Source: Streptomyces marincola
GTDB taxonomy: Bacteria > Actinomycetota > Actinomycetes > Streptomycetales > Streptomycetaceae
Reading direction: 5' to 3'
DNA: 64,000 nucleotides
Assembly (NCBI RefSeq): GCF_020410765.1
Contig: NZ_CP084541.1
Span: 558,001-622,000 of the forward strand
Positions 51,653 through 60,025 of this stretch are shown in pieces. Each line of letters starts with the position of its first letter. The stretch's first letter is position 1. The position numbers were made by a program, and so were the translations under genes. The notes under the pieces are model-generated. The model had not been told where the DNA came from. It saw only the letters and a program-made list of their open reading frames with translations, and ran no database searches.

Positions 51653-52603
51653 TCAGCCCTTGGCGACGGCGCGCAGCCGGTCCACCACGTCCGCCCGCAG
51701 CTCCGCGGGCTCCAGCACGATCACGTCCGGGCCGAACTCCGCGAGCCACGCGCCCAGGCCGTGCCCGTGGGGAATCTCCAGTTCGTCCCAGCCCCCGTCC
51801 CGCTCGCTGACCACGGTGGCGCGTGCCCGCAGCGGGTAGCCCGCGCCGGCGCGCAGGAGGATTCTGGCCTGCCCCGTGGCGTGCTCCCCCGCCCACCTGG
51901 CCACGCTCTCGCGCACCGCGACCTGGCCCGGCACCTCGGCGGTGAACGTTCCCGAACGCGACCTGACGCGGCCGACGATGCGCGAGAGCCGGAAGACGCG
52001 GACCGCGCCGCGGTCGCGGTCGAAGCCCGCGAGGTACCAGTGCCCGCGCCAGCACTCCAGGGCCCAGGGCTCGACGTGCCGGGTCCCGGGGCGCGCGGCG
52101 TTGGACTTGCGGTAGTCGAAGGACACCGGGCGCCGGTCCCGGCAGGCGATCATCAGCGGCTCGAACGCCGCCTCGCCCGCCGGCACCCTGGGTTCGAGCG
52201 CGCTGTACGCCTCCCGGTCCTCCTCCAGGGGCATGCCGGCGGCGCGCAGCTTCTGGAGCGCGCCGCTCGCGGCCCCGGCGAGCCTGGCCTGCTGCCACAC
52301 CTTCGCCGCCAGGCCCAGGGCCGCGGCCTCCTCGGCGTCCAGGGTCACGGGCGGCAGCTGGTTGCGGTCGCGACGGGCCACGTAGCCGACGTCGCCGTCG
52401 AGGTTCTCCACCGTCTCGATGACCATGCCGAGCTCGCGCAGGTCGTCCTTGTCCCGCTCGAACATCCGGTTGAAGGCGTCGTCGGAGCCCACCTCAAGGT
52501 ACGCCTCGATGGAGGTGCGCAACTCCCGTTTGGTCAGCGCCCGTCCCGTCCCCAGCAGGCACAGGGCCAGATTCATCAGCCGCTCGGCCTTGGCAATCGC
52601 CAT
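51653..52603 (-). CDS. pafB: WYL-domain transcriptional regulator PafB
   Basis: The 316-residue partner of PafC begins AIAKAERLMNLALCLLGTGRALTKRELR (winged helix). Its WYL core contains RDRRPVSFDYRKSNAARPGTRHVEPWALECWRGHWYLAGFD in block order, and the WCX tail ends in VIVLEPAELRADVV. First gene of the pafB-pafC-small ORF-tatA-tatC-lipid kinase run, just after an FKBP gene and its hairpin. ATG 52603 follows GAGGAGG. Confidence 0.95.
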   Translation of the reverse strand: MAIAKAERLMNLALCLLGTGRALTKRELRTSIEAYLEVGSDDAFNRMFERDKDDLRELGMVIETVENLDGDVGYVARRDRNQLPPVTLDAEEAAALGLAAKVWQQARLAGAASGALQKLRAAGMPLEEDREAYSALEPRVPAGEAAFEPLMIACRDRRPVSFDYRKSNAARPGTRHVEPWALECWRGHWYLAGFDRDRGAVRVFRLSRIVGRVRSRSGTFTAEVPGQVAVRESVARWAGEHATGQARILLRAGAGYPLRARATVVSERDGGWDELEIPHGHGLGAWLAEFGPDVIVLEPAELRADVVDRLRAVAKG

Positions 52604-52634
52604 TGACGCGCCGCCCCTCCTCCTCAACGCAGCA

Positions 52635-52660
52635 GGCCCACCCCCGCGAGGGGATGGGCC
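52635..52660 (-). terminator. Terminator after the cytoplasmic FKBP gene
   Basis: GGCCCACCCCC (52635-52645), loop GCGA and GGGGATGGGCC (52650-52660) pair over 11 bp with one G-U wobble on the minus-strand RNA. It lies 21 bp after the FKBP stop and upstream of pafB. Confidence 0.6.
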
Positions 52661-52680
52661 CACCGTACCGCCTGCGCGGA

Positions 52681-53055
52681 TCAGGCCGAGACCAGATCGC
52701 AGACGAAGATCAGCGTCTCGCCCGGCTTGATCCGCCCGCCGCCCGCGCCGGCGTCCCCGTACGCGAGGTGCGGCGGGATGATCAGCTGCCGGCGACCGCC
52801 GACGCGCATGCCCTGGACGCCGCGGTCCCAACCGGGGATGACCTGGCCGGCACCGAGCTGGAAGCGCAGCGGCGCGCCGCGGTTCCAGCTGGCGTCGAAC
52901 TCCTCACCGGAGCTGAAGGCGACCCCCACGTAGTGCACGGAGACCTCCGTCCCGGCCTGCGCGACGGGGCCCTCGCCCTCCCAGAGATCCTTGATCTCCA
53001 GGTCGGCGGGCGGCTCGCCGCCGGGGAAGTCGACCTCGGGCTTCTCGGTGCTCAC
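52681..53055 (-). CDS. FKBP-type peptidyl-prolyl isomerase (cytoplasmic)
   Basis: The 124-residue single FKBP domain has VSVHYVGVAFSSGEEFDASW, FQLGAGQVIPGWDRGVQGM and RQLIIPPHLAYGD, retaining the active-site Tyr, Asp, Phe, Val-Ile-Trp and Tyr positions. No signal peptide. It accelerates prolyl cis-trans isomerisation in folding. It is 153 bp downstream of a second, lipid-anchored FKBP gene. Confidence 0.95.
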   Translation of the reverse strand: MSTEKPEVDFPGGEPPADLEIKDLWEGEGPVAQAGTEVSVHYVGVAFSSGEEFDASWNRGAPLRFQLGAGQVIPGWDRGVQGMRVGGRRQLIIPPHLAYGDAGAGGGRIKPGETLIFVCDLVSA

Positions 53056-53208
53056 AGAAACTCACTCCTCCTTGCGGACACACCCGCGGGCATGCCGGTG
53101 GACGAAACCTCGGACAGAATCCGCGACCGTGCCGGGACGCAGCCGTCGACCGTCGCGGCACCCCAGTCTGCTGTGGCCGTGCGACGGCCCTCCGGGCGGG
53201 GTGGGGGC

Positions 53209-54231
53209 TCAGACCACGCCGATGACGTCGACCACGAACACCAGCGTCGAACCGGGCGGAATGGCGCCGTTGCCGGACTCGTTGTCGCCGTAGCCGAGGT
53301 CGGGCGGGATCACCAGCAGCACCCGGTCCCCCACGTTCTTGCCGGCCAGGCCCTGGTCCCAGCCCGCGACGACCGACTGGGTGCCGATCTGGAATCCGGA
53401 GGCGGCGCCGCGCTCCCAGGAGGAGTCGAACGTCTCGCCGTCGGCCCACGTCAGGCCGACGTACTGGGCGATGACGCCCTGCCCGTCGGTGACCTCGGGG
53501 CCGTCGCCCTCGATGAGCACCTGCTCCTGGAGCTCGGCCGGCGGGTCCTGGCCCTCGGGGATCGTGACGGCGGGCGCCTCGTCCCCCTGGTCGGTGACCT
53601 CGGGCATGCCGTCGGCCGTGGCCGCGTGCTCGCCCTCGACGTGCGAGGCGGCGTCGACGGTCACCGTGCCGCCGATGTCGAAGACCCACACCACGCCGTC
53701 CTGCTCACCGAAGCCGGCGTTCACCGCCCCGGCGCCGAGCATCTCGGTGACCGATCCCTCGACCTGGACCCGGCTGCCCACGGTGGTGCCCGCGAGCGGC
53801 GCGGTGGCCGGGGCGGGGATCATGGACTCGGCCCCCACCTGCACGACGAACTGCTGCCGGGGCGCCTCGCCGCCCTCATCGGCCTGCCCGCCGCCCTGGG
53901 TCTGCTCGGTGTTGGCCCAGGTGTTGAGCAGTTCCATCTGGTTGGTGGTGACCTGGCCGACCACGTCCACCCGGACGAAGTCCCCGTCCCGCACCTCGGC
54001 GCCGTCCCCCTCACTGACGACTTCGACCACCGTCTCCTCGCCGATCTCGGCGTCCTCGTCGACGGTGATCTCCGGGGGCGCGCCGAGATCACCGGAGACG
54101 GTGGCCACCGGCCCCGAAGGGGCGGAGGAGTCGTCGGCGGCCCCGGAGTCCTCGGAGCCGCAGGCAGTCAGGAGCAGTGCGGGAACGGCCAGCACCGCGG
54201 CGACGCGGTGCGCTCGTTTGGTGGGGATCAT
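53209..54231 (-). CDS. Lipoprotein FKBP-type peptidyl-prolyl isomerase, two FKBP domains
   Basis: The 340-residue exported lipoprotein has a basic N-terminus and hydrophobic stretch ending in the lipobox LLTAC (Cys at about 24). Two FKBP-like halves follow. The first (about 65-190, VRVDVVGQVT ... PLAGTTVGSRVQV) is degenerate. The second (about 235-340, VIAQYVGLTWADGETFDSSW, SVVAGWDQGLAGKNVGDRVLLVIPP) has a full active site. It is likely a foldase on the outer face of the membrane. ATG 54231 exposes the lipoprotein signal; the open frame begins at 54252. Confidence 0.92.
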   Translation of the reverse strand: MIPTKRAHRVAAVLAVPALLLTACGSEDSGAADDSSAPSGPVATVSGDLGAPPEITVDEDAEIGEETVVEVVSEGDGAEVRDGDFVRVDVVGQVTTNQMELLNTWANTEQTQGGGQADEGGEAPRQQFVVQVGAESMIPAPATAPLAGTTVGSRVQVEGSVTEMLGAGAVNAGFGEQDGVVWVFDIGGTVTVDAASHVEGEHAATADGMPEVTDQGDEAPAVTIPEGQDPPAELQEQVLIEGDGPEVTDGQGVIAQYVGLTWADGETFDSSWERGAASGFQIGTQSVVAGWDQGLAGKNVGDRVLLVIPPDLGYGDNESGNGAIPPGSTLVFVVDVIGVV

Positions 54232-54257
54232 CTGTCCAACTTGGGCTAGCACGTCCG

Positions 54258-54282
54258 GGGCGGGACCCCGCTGGTCCCGCCC
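54258..54282 (-). terminator. Terminator after pafA
   Basis: GGGCGGGACC (54258-54267), a 5-base loop and GGTCCCGCCC (54273-54282) form a perfect 10-bp stem, 52 bp past the pafA stop and just before the FKBP lipoprotein start. Confidence 0.6.
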
Positions 54283-54334
54283 ACCCTACGGCTTCTTCCC
54301 CTGCGTGCCCGTTTGTCCGGCGCCCGGCCGCGCC

Positions 54335-55696
54335 TCACATGCCGGCGATCAGCTTCTCCACCCGCTCGTCCACGGAGCGGAAGGGGTCCTTGCACAGCAC
54401 GGTGCGCTGCGCCTGGTCGTTCAGCTTCAGGTGGACCCAGTCCACCGTGAAGTCGCGGCGCTGCTCCTGGGCGCGGCGGATGAAGTCGCCGCGCAGGCGC
54501 GCGCGCGTGGTCTGCGGCGGCACCGACTTGCCCTGGAAGATCTTCAGGTCGTTGCAGACGCGCTGTGCCTGGCCGCGGCGCTCCAGCAGGTAGTACAGCC
54601 CGCGGCGCCGGTGGATGTCGTGGTACGCGAGGTCTATCTGCGCGACCCTCGGGTGGGACATCGTGAGGTTGTGCTTGGCCCGGTACCGCTCGATGAGCTG
54701 GTACTTCATGACCCAGTCGATCTCGGTGTTGATCTTGTCGAGCTCCTGGGCGCGGATCGCGTCGAGGGCCCGCCCCCACAGTTCGAGGATCTGCTCGGTC
54801 AGTCCGGTCCGCATGCCGCGGCGCTCGCAGAAGTCCAGCGCCTTCTCGTAGTACTCCTGCTGGATCTCCAGCGCCGACGCCTCGCGCCCGGTGGCGAGCC
54901 GCACCTTGCGCTGCCCCGTGATGTCGTGGCTGACCTCGCGGATGGCGCGGATCGGGTTCTCCAGGGTGAGGTCCCGCATCACGGTGCCGGCCTCGATCAT
55001 GCGCAGCACGAGGTCGGTGGCCCCGACCTTCAGCAGCATGGTCGTCTCCGACATGTTCGAGTCGCCGACGATCACGTGGAGCCTGCGGTACCGCTCGGCG
55101 TCGGCGTGCGGCTCGTCCCTGGTGTTGATGATGGGCCGCGACCTGGTGGTGGCCGAGCTGACCCCCTCCCAGATGTGCTCGGCGCGCTGGCTCACGCAGA
55201 AGACCGCGCCGCGCGGCGTCTGGAGCACCTTGCCCGCGCCGCACACCAGCTGGCGCGTGACGAGGAACGGGATCAGCACGTCCGCGAGCCGCGAGAACTC
55301 GCCGTGCCTGGCCACCAGGTAGTTCTCGTGGCAGCCGTAGGAGTTGCCCGCGGAGTCCGTGTTGTTCTTGAACAGGTAGACGTCGCCGGCGATGCCCTCC
55401 TCGTGCAGCCGCCGCTCGGCGTCGACCAGCAGCCCTTCGAGAATGCGCTCGCCGGCCTTGTCGTGCGTGATCAGCTCGGTCACGTTGTCGCACTCGGGGG
55501 TGGCGTACTCCGGGTGCGAACCGACGTCCAGATAGAGCCGTGCGCCGTTCCGCAGGAAAACGTTGCTGCTGCGGCCCCAGGACACGACTCGGCGGAAGAG
55601 GTACCGCGCCACTTCGTCCGGTGACAGCCGCCGCTGCCCGCGGAACGTACAGGTGACGCCGTACTCGTTCTCCAACCCGAAGATTCGGCGATCCAT
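54335..55696 (-). CDS. pafA: Pup-protein ligase PafA
   Basis: The 453-residue carboxylate-amine ligase joins the C-terminal glutamate of Pup to target lysines using ATP. It has the glutamine-synthetase-like fold, with the ATP/Mg Glu in FGLENEYGVTCTF, ARLYLDVGSHPEYATPEC, LFKNNTDSAGNSYGCHENYL and RSRPIINTRDEPHADAERYRR. It is a paralogue of Dop but lacks the loop that Dop carries after its N-terminal motif. pafA lies apart from pup-prcBA, separated by an MFS/LacI pair. Confidence 0.97.
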   Translation of the reverse strand: MDRRIFGLENEYGVTCTFRGQRRLSPDEVARYLFRRVVSWGRSSNVFLRNGARLYLDVGSHPEYATPECDNVTELITHDKAGERILEGLLVDAERRLHEEGIAGDVYLFKNNTDSAGNSYGCHENYLVARHGEFSRLADVLIPFLVTRQLVCGAGKVLQTPRGAVFCVSQRAEHIWEGVSSATTRSRPIINTRDEPHADAERYRRLHVIVGDSNMSETTMLLKVGATDLVLRMIEAGTVMRDLTLENPIRAIREVSHDITGQRKVRLATGREASALEIQQEYYEKALDFCERRGMRTGLTEQILELWGRALDAIRAQELDKINTEIDWVMKYQLIERYRAKHNLTMSHPRVAQIDLAYHDIHRRRGLYYLLERRGQAQRVCNDLKIFQGKSVPPQTTRARLRGDFIRRAQEQRRDFTVDWVHLKLNDQAQRTVLCKDPFRSVDERVEKLIAGM

Positions 55697-55765
55697 GAGT
55701 GAACATTACGCCCGATGCCGGGTTCTGAAACCGGGTTGGCGTGCGGCGTTTCGATCATTTTGCGA

Positions 55766-56968
55766 TCACCGCGACGGGGTAGGCGCGAGGGCCGGGACGG
55801 CCAGCGCGCGCCGGCCGGCGAGCAGGGCCGCGAGGGCGCAGGCGCCGCCCGCGGCGGCCACCGCGAACCCCGCCGCGTCCCGCCCCCATTCGATGACCGG
55901 GCCCACCACGGCCGTGCCCACGGCCGTGCCGACCCCGAACGTCGTGACCAGCCAGGAGAACGCCTCCGTGACCGTGCCCACCGGCGCGTGCCGGTCGACG
56001 ACGACGAACGCGCAGGCCAGGGCGGGTGCGAGGAAGACGCCCGCGACGCCTGCGAGCGCCGTCATGGCCGCGACGTGCTCGGGCACCAGGAACAGCGGCA
56101 CGTAGCAGGCGGCCAGCGCCGCGGTGAGGCCGAGCAGGCGCCGCTCCGGCTCTCCCGTCCACTCCCGGCCCCCGTACCACAGGCCGCCGAGCAGCGCGCC
56201 GGCCCCGAGCGCGGACAGCAGGTAGGTCGCCACCAGTTCGTTCCCGCGCTCGTCCGCGTAGGCCACGGCGGCGACCGAGATGGCTCCCAGCGCGACGCCC
56301 ACGAAGAAGAAGCACCCGAGCAGCGTGCGCAGCCCCCGCGAGCGCAGCGCACCGAGCCAGTGCGCCTCGCGCGCCGCTCCGCGCCAGCGCCTCGAAGGGG
56401 CGGACAGCACCACCGACAGGGCGCCGAGCACACCGACGGCGTTGATCACCAGCAGGGCGGCGGCCTCGGACCAGGCGGCCACGAGCAGCATCACGACCAG
56501 GGGCCCGCCCGCGAACATCACCTCCTGCGCGACCGCGTCCAGCGCGTACGCGCGGTGCACGAGGTCGGCGCGCCCCAGCACGCTCGGCCACAGGGCGCGC
56601 AGCCCGCCCTCAAGCGGCGGCGTGGTCAGCCCCGCGACCACGACGGCCGCGCAGGCCGCGGCGAACGGCTCGGTGCCCAGCACGGCGAACAGGCCCATCG
56701 CGAGCGCGGAGGCCACCGCCGCCGGCAGCATCACGCGGAACTGCCCGTGCAGGTCGACCAGCCGGCCGAGCAGCGGCTGGCCCACGGCCGTGGCCAGTCC
56801 GTGCGCCGCGGCGAACACGCCGGCCAGCGCGTAGCCGCCGCCGTCGGCCCGGGTGAACAGGACGATGGCCAGTGCGGCCGTGCCGTGGGGAAGCCGCCCC
56901 ACGAGCGTGCCCGCCAGGAGGCGCAGCACGTGGCGCCCCCGCAGCAGTTCCGCGTACCCCGTCGCCAT
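55766..56968 (-). CDS. MFS transporter
   Basis: The 400-residue protein has about 12 hydrophobic helices and the MFS loop motif GRLVDLHGQFRVMLPAAVASALAMG between helices 2 and 3. Repeated Gly/Ala-rich helices such as LAAALVVGVAGV-like stretches suggest a small-molecule effluxer of the MFS drug or sugar type; the substrate is not predictable. It is divergent from a LacI regulator with two operator-like sites between them, so it is probably regulated by a small sugar-like ligand. Confidence 0.85.
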   Translation of the reverse strand: MATGYAELLRGRHVLRLLAGTLVGRLPHGTAALAIVLFTRADGGGYALAGVFAAAHGLATAVGQPLLGRLVDLHGQFRVMLPAAVASALAMGLFAVLGTEPFAAACAAVVVAGLTTPPLEGGLRALWPSVLGRADLVHRAYALDAVAQEVMFAGGPLVVMLLVAAWSEAAALLVINAVGVLGALSVVLSAPSRRWRGAAREAHWLGALRSRGLRTLLGCFFFVGVALGAISVAAVAYADERGNELVATYLLSALGAGALLGGLWYGGREWTGEPERRLLGLTAALAACYVPLFLVPEHVAAMTALAGVAGVFLAPALACAFVVVDRHAPVGTVTEAFSWLVTTFGVGTAVGTAVVGPVIEWGRDAAGFAVAAAGGACALAALLAGRRALAVPALAPTPSR

Positions 56969-56994
56969 GCGGCGCTCCTCCCGCCCGTTGAAGT

Positions 56995-57027
56995 GTTACG
57001 TATAACGCGCTTGATTGTACGTACGAT
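56995..57027. promoter_or_regulatory. Operator-like sites of the LacI/MFS divergent pair
   Basis: GTTACGTATAAC (56995-57006) has GTTA/TAAC arms, and ATTGTACGTACGAT (57014-57027) is a 14-bp palindrome with one mismatched pair. They lie 19 bp apart in the 94-bp gap between the MFS and LacI genes, in locally AT-rich DNA. LacI proteins bind such 12-20-bp palindromes; assignment to the adjacent regulator is inference. Confidence 0.55.
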
Positions 57028-57062
57028 GGCGGCATTCCGGGAGCCGATGGGAGCCTTCGAGC

Positions 57063-58091
57063 GTGAGTGAACGACGCACGGGCCGCGCCGCGCCCACGAG
57101 TCGGGACGTGGCGGGGCGCGCCGGGGTCTCGCAGGCGACCGTCTCGCTGGTGCTCAGGGACCGCTGGCGGGGCCGGGTCTCCCCCGCGCGGGCGGAGGCC
57201 GTGCGGGCCGCCGCCCGGGAGCTCGGCTACCGGCCGAACGAGGCGGCCCGGGCGCTGCGGCTCGGGCGCGGCAGGACCGTGCTGGTCGTCGTCCCCGCCC
57301 TGACCAACGAGTTCTTCGCACGGGTGCACGCGGGGGCAGTGCGCGTGGCCGAGGAGGACGACGTGGGCGTGGTCCTGTACAACTCACCGCTCGGCAGCGG
57401 GCCGGCGCGCGACCCGTTCGTCTCGGCCGGGGCCGCCGTCGACGGGGTGCTGGCCTCCTCGATGGCCGCGGACGCGCTCACGACGCTCAGCGACGGCGGC
57501 CTGCCTCTGGTGATGCTGGACAGCGAGCCCGGCGGCCGGGCCGCGGCCACGGTCAACTTCGACATCGGGGCGGCCACGCGCCATGTGGCGCGGCACCTGC
57601 TGGACCTCGGCCACCGGCGGTTCGCGCACATCGCGGCCGATGTCGACTCCTGGACGTTCCGCGAGCGGGCGCGGGTGCTGGCCGAGGAACTGGCCGCGGT
57701 GCCCGGGGCCCGCCTGCTGGCCACGTGCCGGGCGCCGATCGCCATGCCGGGCGGCGTCCTCGCCGCCGAGCAGGCGCTGGCCCCGAGGGTCGGGAGCCGG
57801 CCCACCGCGCTGGTGTGCGACGACGACCTGCTGGCCGTCGGGGTCTGCAAGGCCGCGCGCAGGCTCGGCCTCCGGGTGCCCGAGGACGTCTCGGTGACCG
57901 GGTTCGACGACCTCACGCTCGCGGTCGCGGTGGAACCGGAGCTGACGACCGTTCACCTCCCCGGCGAGGAGCTGGGCGCCAGGGGCATGCGGGCCCTGCT
58001 CGCCGTGCTGCGCGGCGAACGGCCCGGCACCACCGTCCTCCCCGCCGCCCTCGTGCGGCGCGGCTCCACCGGCCGGCCGCCCGCCGCCTGA
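57063..58091 (+). CDS. LacI-family transcriptional regulator
   Basis: The 342-residue repressor has an N-terminal helix-turn-helix (TSRDVAGRAGVSQATVSLVLRDRWRGRVSP) and hinge helix (RAARELGYRPNEAARAL). The periplasmic-binding-protein-like sensor domain contains LVMLDSEPGG, DLGHRRFAHIA and VSVTGFDDLTLAVAVEPELTTV. GTG 57063 matches the family start; an upstream in-frame start at 57015 would overlap the operator. It probably controls the divergent MFS gene. Not CebR: it lacks the cebEFG neighbourhood. Confidence 0.92.
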   Translation: MSERRTGRAAPTSRDVAGRAGVSQATVSLVLRDRWRGRVSPARAEAVRAAARELGYRPNEAARALRLGRGRTVLVVVPALTNEFFARVHAGAVRVAEEDDVGVVLYNSPLGSGPARDPFVSAGAAVDGVLASSMAADALTTLSDGGLPLVMLDSEPGGRAAATVNFDIGAATRHVARHLLDLGHRRFAHIAADVDSWTFRERARVLAEELAAVPGARLLATCRAPIAMPGGVLAAEQALAPRVGSRPTALVCDDDLLAVGVCKAARRLGLRVPEDVSVTGFDDLTLAVAVEPELTTVHLPGEELGARGMRALLAVLRGERPGTTVLPAALVRRGSTGRPPAA

Positions 58092-58103
58092 GCGGCCCGC
58101 ACA

Positions 58104-58152
58104 CGCCCGCGCCCCCGGGGCGGAGCGGTGGCTCCGGCCGGGGGCGCGGGCG
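58104..58152. terminator. Bidirectional terminator between the LacI gene and prcA
   Basis: CGCCCGCGCCCCCGG (58104-58118) and CCGGGGGCGCGGGCG (58138-58152) are perfect 15-bp inverted repeats. They enclose a second stem, CGGAGC (58121-58126) and GCTCCG (58131-58136). A very stable hairpin between convergent genes. Confidence 0.75.
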
Positions 58153-58170
58153 AACGGCCGCGGGTTCCGC

Positions 58171-58971
58171 TCAGTCCTTCGAGCCGTCCTCGGCGCCGGC
58201 CGCGCCCTCGTCCGGGGCCGCGCCGGACTCCGCCGCCTCCTCGCCGCCGCCCTCGGCCGGGGCGGGCGTGCCCGCGCCGTCGAGCAGCTCGGCCAGCTGC
58301 CGGCCGAGCAGGCGCTTGAACTTCCGCTGCTGCGGTCGCTTCCGGTCGAGCAGCGCGACCTCAAGCTGATCGGCCGTCAGCGTGCGGTCGTTGCCCCCCG
58401 AGTCCCGCCCGAGCGACTCGACGGCCAGCCGCAGCGCCTCGCCGAGATCCATGTCGTCCCGGTGCCGCTGCCCGAGGTAGCTGCCGATCTGATCCGAGTT
58501 GCCGCCCACCGCGACCGAGCCGTGCTCGTCGATGATCGACCCGTCGTGGGGCAGCCGGTAGATCTCGTCCTCGGCGGGGCTCTCGCCCACCTCCGCGACC
58601 AGCAGCTCGACCTCGTACGGCTTCTCCGCACCGCTGGAGAAGATGTTCCCCAGGGTCTGCGCGTACAGGTTGGCAAGACCGCGGGCGGTCACGTCCTCGC
58701 GGTCGTAGGTGTATCCGCGCAGGTCGGCGTAGCGGGTGCCGCCGATGCGCAGGCTCTCGTACTCGTTGTACTTGCCGGTCGCGGCGAACGCGATCCGGTC
58801 GTAGATCTCGCTGACCTTGTGCAGGGCGCGCGAGGGGTTCTCCGCGACGAACACGATGCCGTCGGCGTACTGCAACACGACCAGGCCGCGCCCGCGCGCG
58901 ATGCCCTTGCGGGCGTACTCCGCGCGGTCCGCCATGGCCTGCTGGGGTGAGACATAGAACGGCGTCGACAC
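58171..58971 (-). CDS. prcA: Proteasome alpha subunit
   Basis: The 266-residue alpha subunit forms the outer heptameric rings of the 20S core and gates substrate entry. The N-terminal FYVSPQQAMADRAEYARKGIARGRGLVV helix is typical of actinobacterial PrcA. The core YLGQRHRDDMDLGEALRLAVESL matches the fold. An extra Ala/Glu-rich acidic tail of about 45 residues ends the protein. GTG 58971 is 57 bp after the prcB stop. Confidence 0.97.
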   Translation of the reverse strand: MSTPFYVSPQQAMADRAEYARKGIARGRGLVVLQYADGIVFVAENPSRALHKVSEIYDRIAFAATGKYNEYESLRIGGTRYADLRGYTYDREDVTARGLANLYAQTLGNIFSSGAEKPYEVELLVAEVGESPAEDEIYRLPHDGSIIDEHGSVAVGGNSDQIGSYLGQRHRDDMDLGEALRLAVESLGRDSGGNDRTLTADQLEVALLDRKRPQQRKFKRLLGRQLAELLDGAGTPAPAEGGGEEAAESGAAPDEGAAGAEDGSKD

Positions 58972-59028
58972 CGGCTACTCGTCCCTTCCTGTCCGTCGAA
59001 AAAGTCTGCGGCGCCACCGGGCGGGAAA

Positions 59029-59874
59029 CTACAGAACCGGTGCCTGGGGCCCGTTCGGGAGCTGGAGCCGGGCCTCGTGCACGGCCCGCGCGATCCCGGA
59101 CACCTCGTCCTCGGTGAGCCTGCGGTACCCATCCTCGGTGATCACCGCGACGATGGGGAAGATCCGCCTGGCCAGATCGGGGCCGCCCGTCGCCGAATCG
59201 TCGTCCGCCGCGTCGTAGAGGGCCTGCACCACGGCCGTGGTCGCCTGCTCCTCGCCGAGGTCGTCGCGGTGCAGCTTCTTGAGCGAGCCGCGGGCGAAGA
59301 TCGAGCCGGAGCCGACGGCGGCGAAGCCCAGTTCCTCGGAACGGCCGCCGGTCACGTCGTAGGAGAAGATCCGGCCGCGCTGCCGCTCCACGTCGTACCC
59401 CGCGAACATCGGTACCACGGCCAGCCCCTGGAGGGCCATGCCGAGATTGCCGCGGATCATCGTGGACAGCCGGTTGGCCTTGCCCTCCAGGGAGAGGGCG
59501 TGCCCCTCGACCTTCTCGAAGTGCTCAAGCTCCAGCTGGAACAGCCGCACCAGCTCGACCGCGATCCCGGCGGTGCCCGCGATGCCGACCGCGGAGAACT
59601 CGTCGGCGGGGAACACCTTCTCGACATCGCGCTGGGCGATCATGTTGCCCATGGTGGCCCTGCGGTCGCCGGCCAGGACCACGCCGCCGGAGAACGTGGC
59701 CGCCACGATCGTGGTGCCGTGCACGGTCTCCACCGGGCCCTCGACCGGAGGCAGCGACCGGCCGCCGGGCAGCCGTTCCGGTGCGTAGTCGGAAAGGAAG
59801 TCCAGAAAGGAGGAGGACCCCGGCCGCAGGAAAGCCGCCGGGAGTCGCCCCTGATCGTGGAAGTTGGCCGCCAC
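59029..59874 (-). CDS. prcB: Proteasome beta subunit
   Basis: The 281-residue catalytic subunit is made with a propeptide of 53 residues. Cleavage at GTTIVAATFSGG exposes Thr54 as N-terminal nucleophile. DRRATMGNMIAQRDVEKVF and AVGSGSIFARGSLKKL complete the active site. The GTG start at 59874 follows AAGGA. A strong hairpin lies between pup and prcB. Confidence 0.97.
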   Translation of the reverse strand: MAANFHDQGRLPAAFLRPGSSSFLDFLSDYAPERLPGGRSLPPVEGPVETVHGTTIVAATFSGGVVLAGDRRATMGNMIAQRDVEKVFPADEFSAVGIAGTAGIAVELVRLFQLELEHFEKVEGHALSLEGKANRLSTMIRGNLGMALQGLAVVPMFAGYDVERQRGRIFSYDVTGGRSEELGFAAVGSGSIFARGSLKKLHRDDLGEEQATTAVVQALYDAADDDSATGGPDLARRIFPIVAVITEDGYRRLTEDEVSGIARAVHEARLQLPNGPQAPVL

Positions 59875-59914
59875 AGGTGTCCTTCCGGGTAGTGAACAGG
59901 CGCAGAAACGGTTC

Positions 59915-59955
59915 GCTGCCGCGCGGCCCGGCCGTGCGGCCGGGCCCTCGGCAGC
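59915..59955 (-). terminator. Strong hairpin between pup and prcB
   Basis: Outer arms GCTGCCG (59915-59921) and CGGCAGC (59949-59955) enclose GGCCCGGCCG (59925-59934) and CGGCCGGGCC (59937-59946). The 41-bp, nearly fully paired structure lies 71 bp after the pup stop and 41 bp before prcB. It is either a terminator separating pup from prcBA or a processing/stabilising element. Confidence 0.7.
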
Positions 59956-60025
59956 GTATGGCAGGGACCCTACCCGTCACATGCCGAAGATCCACCCGGA
60001 CCGTACAGCCGCCCGGCGGCCTCGC

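Noticed and set aside
57063..58091. LacI regulator as CebR
   Set aside because: It has no cebEFG neighbours, and its own intergenic palindromes differ from the CebR box TGGGAGCGCTCCCA.
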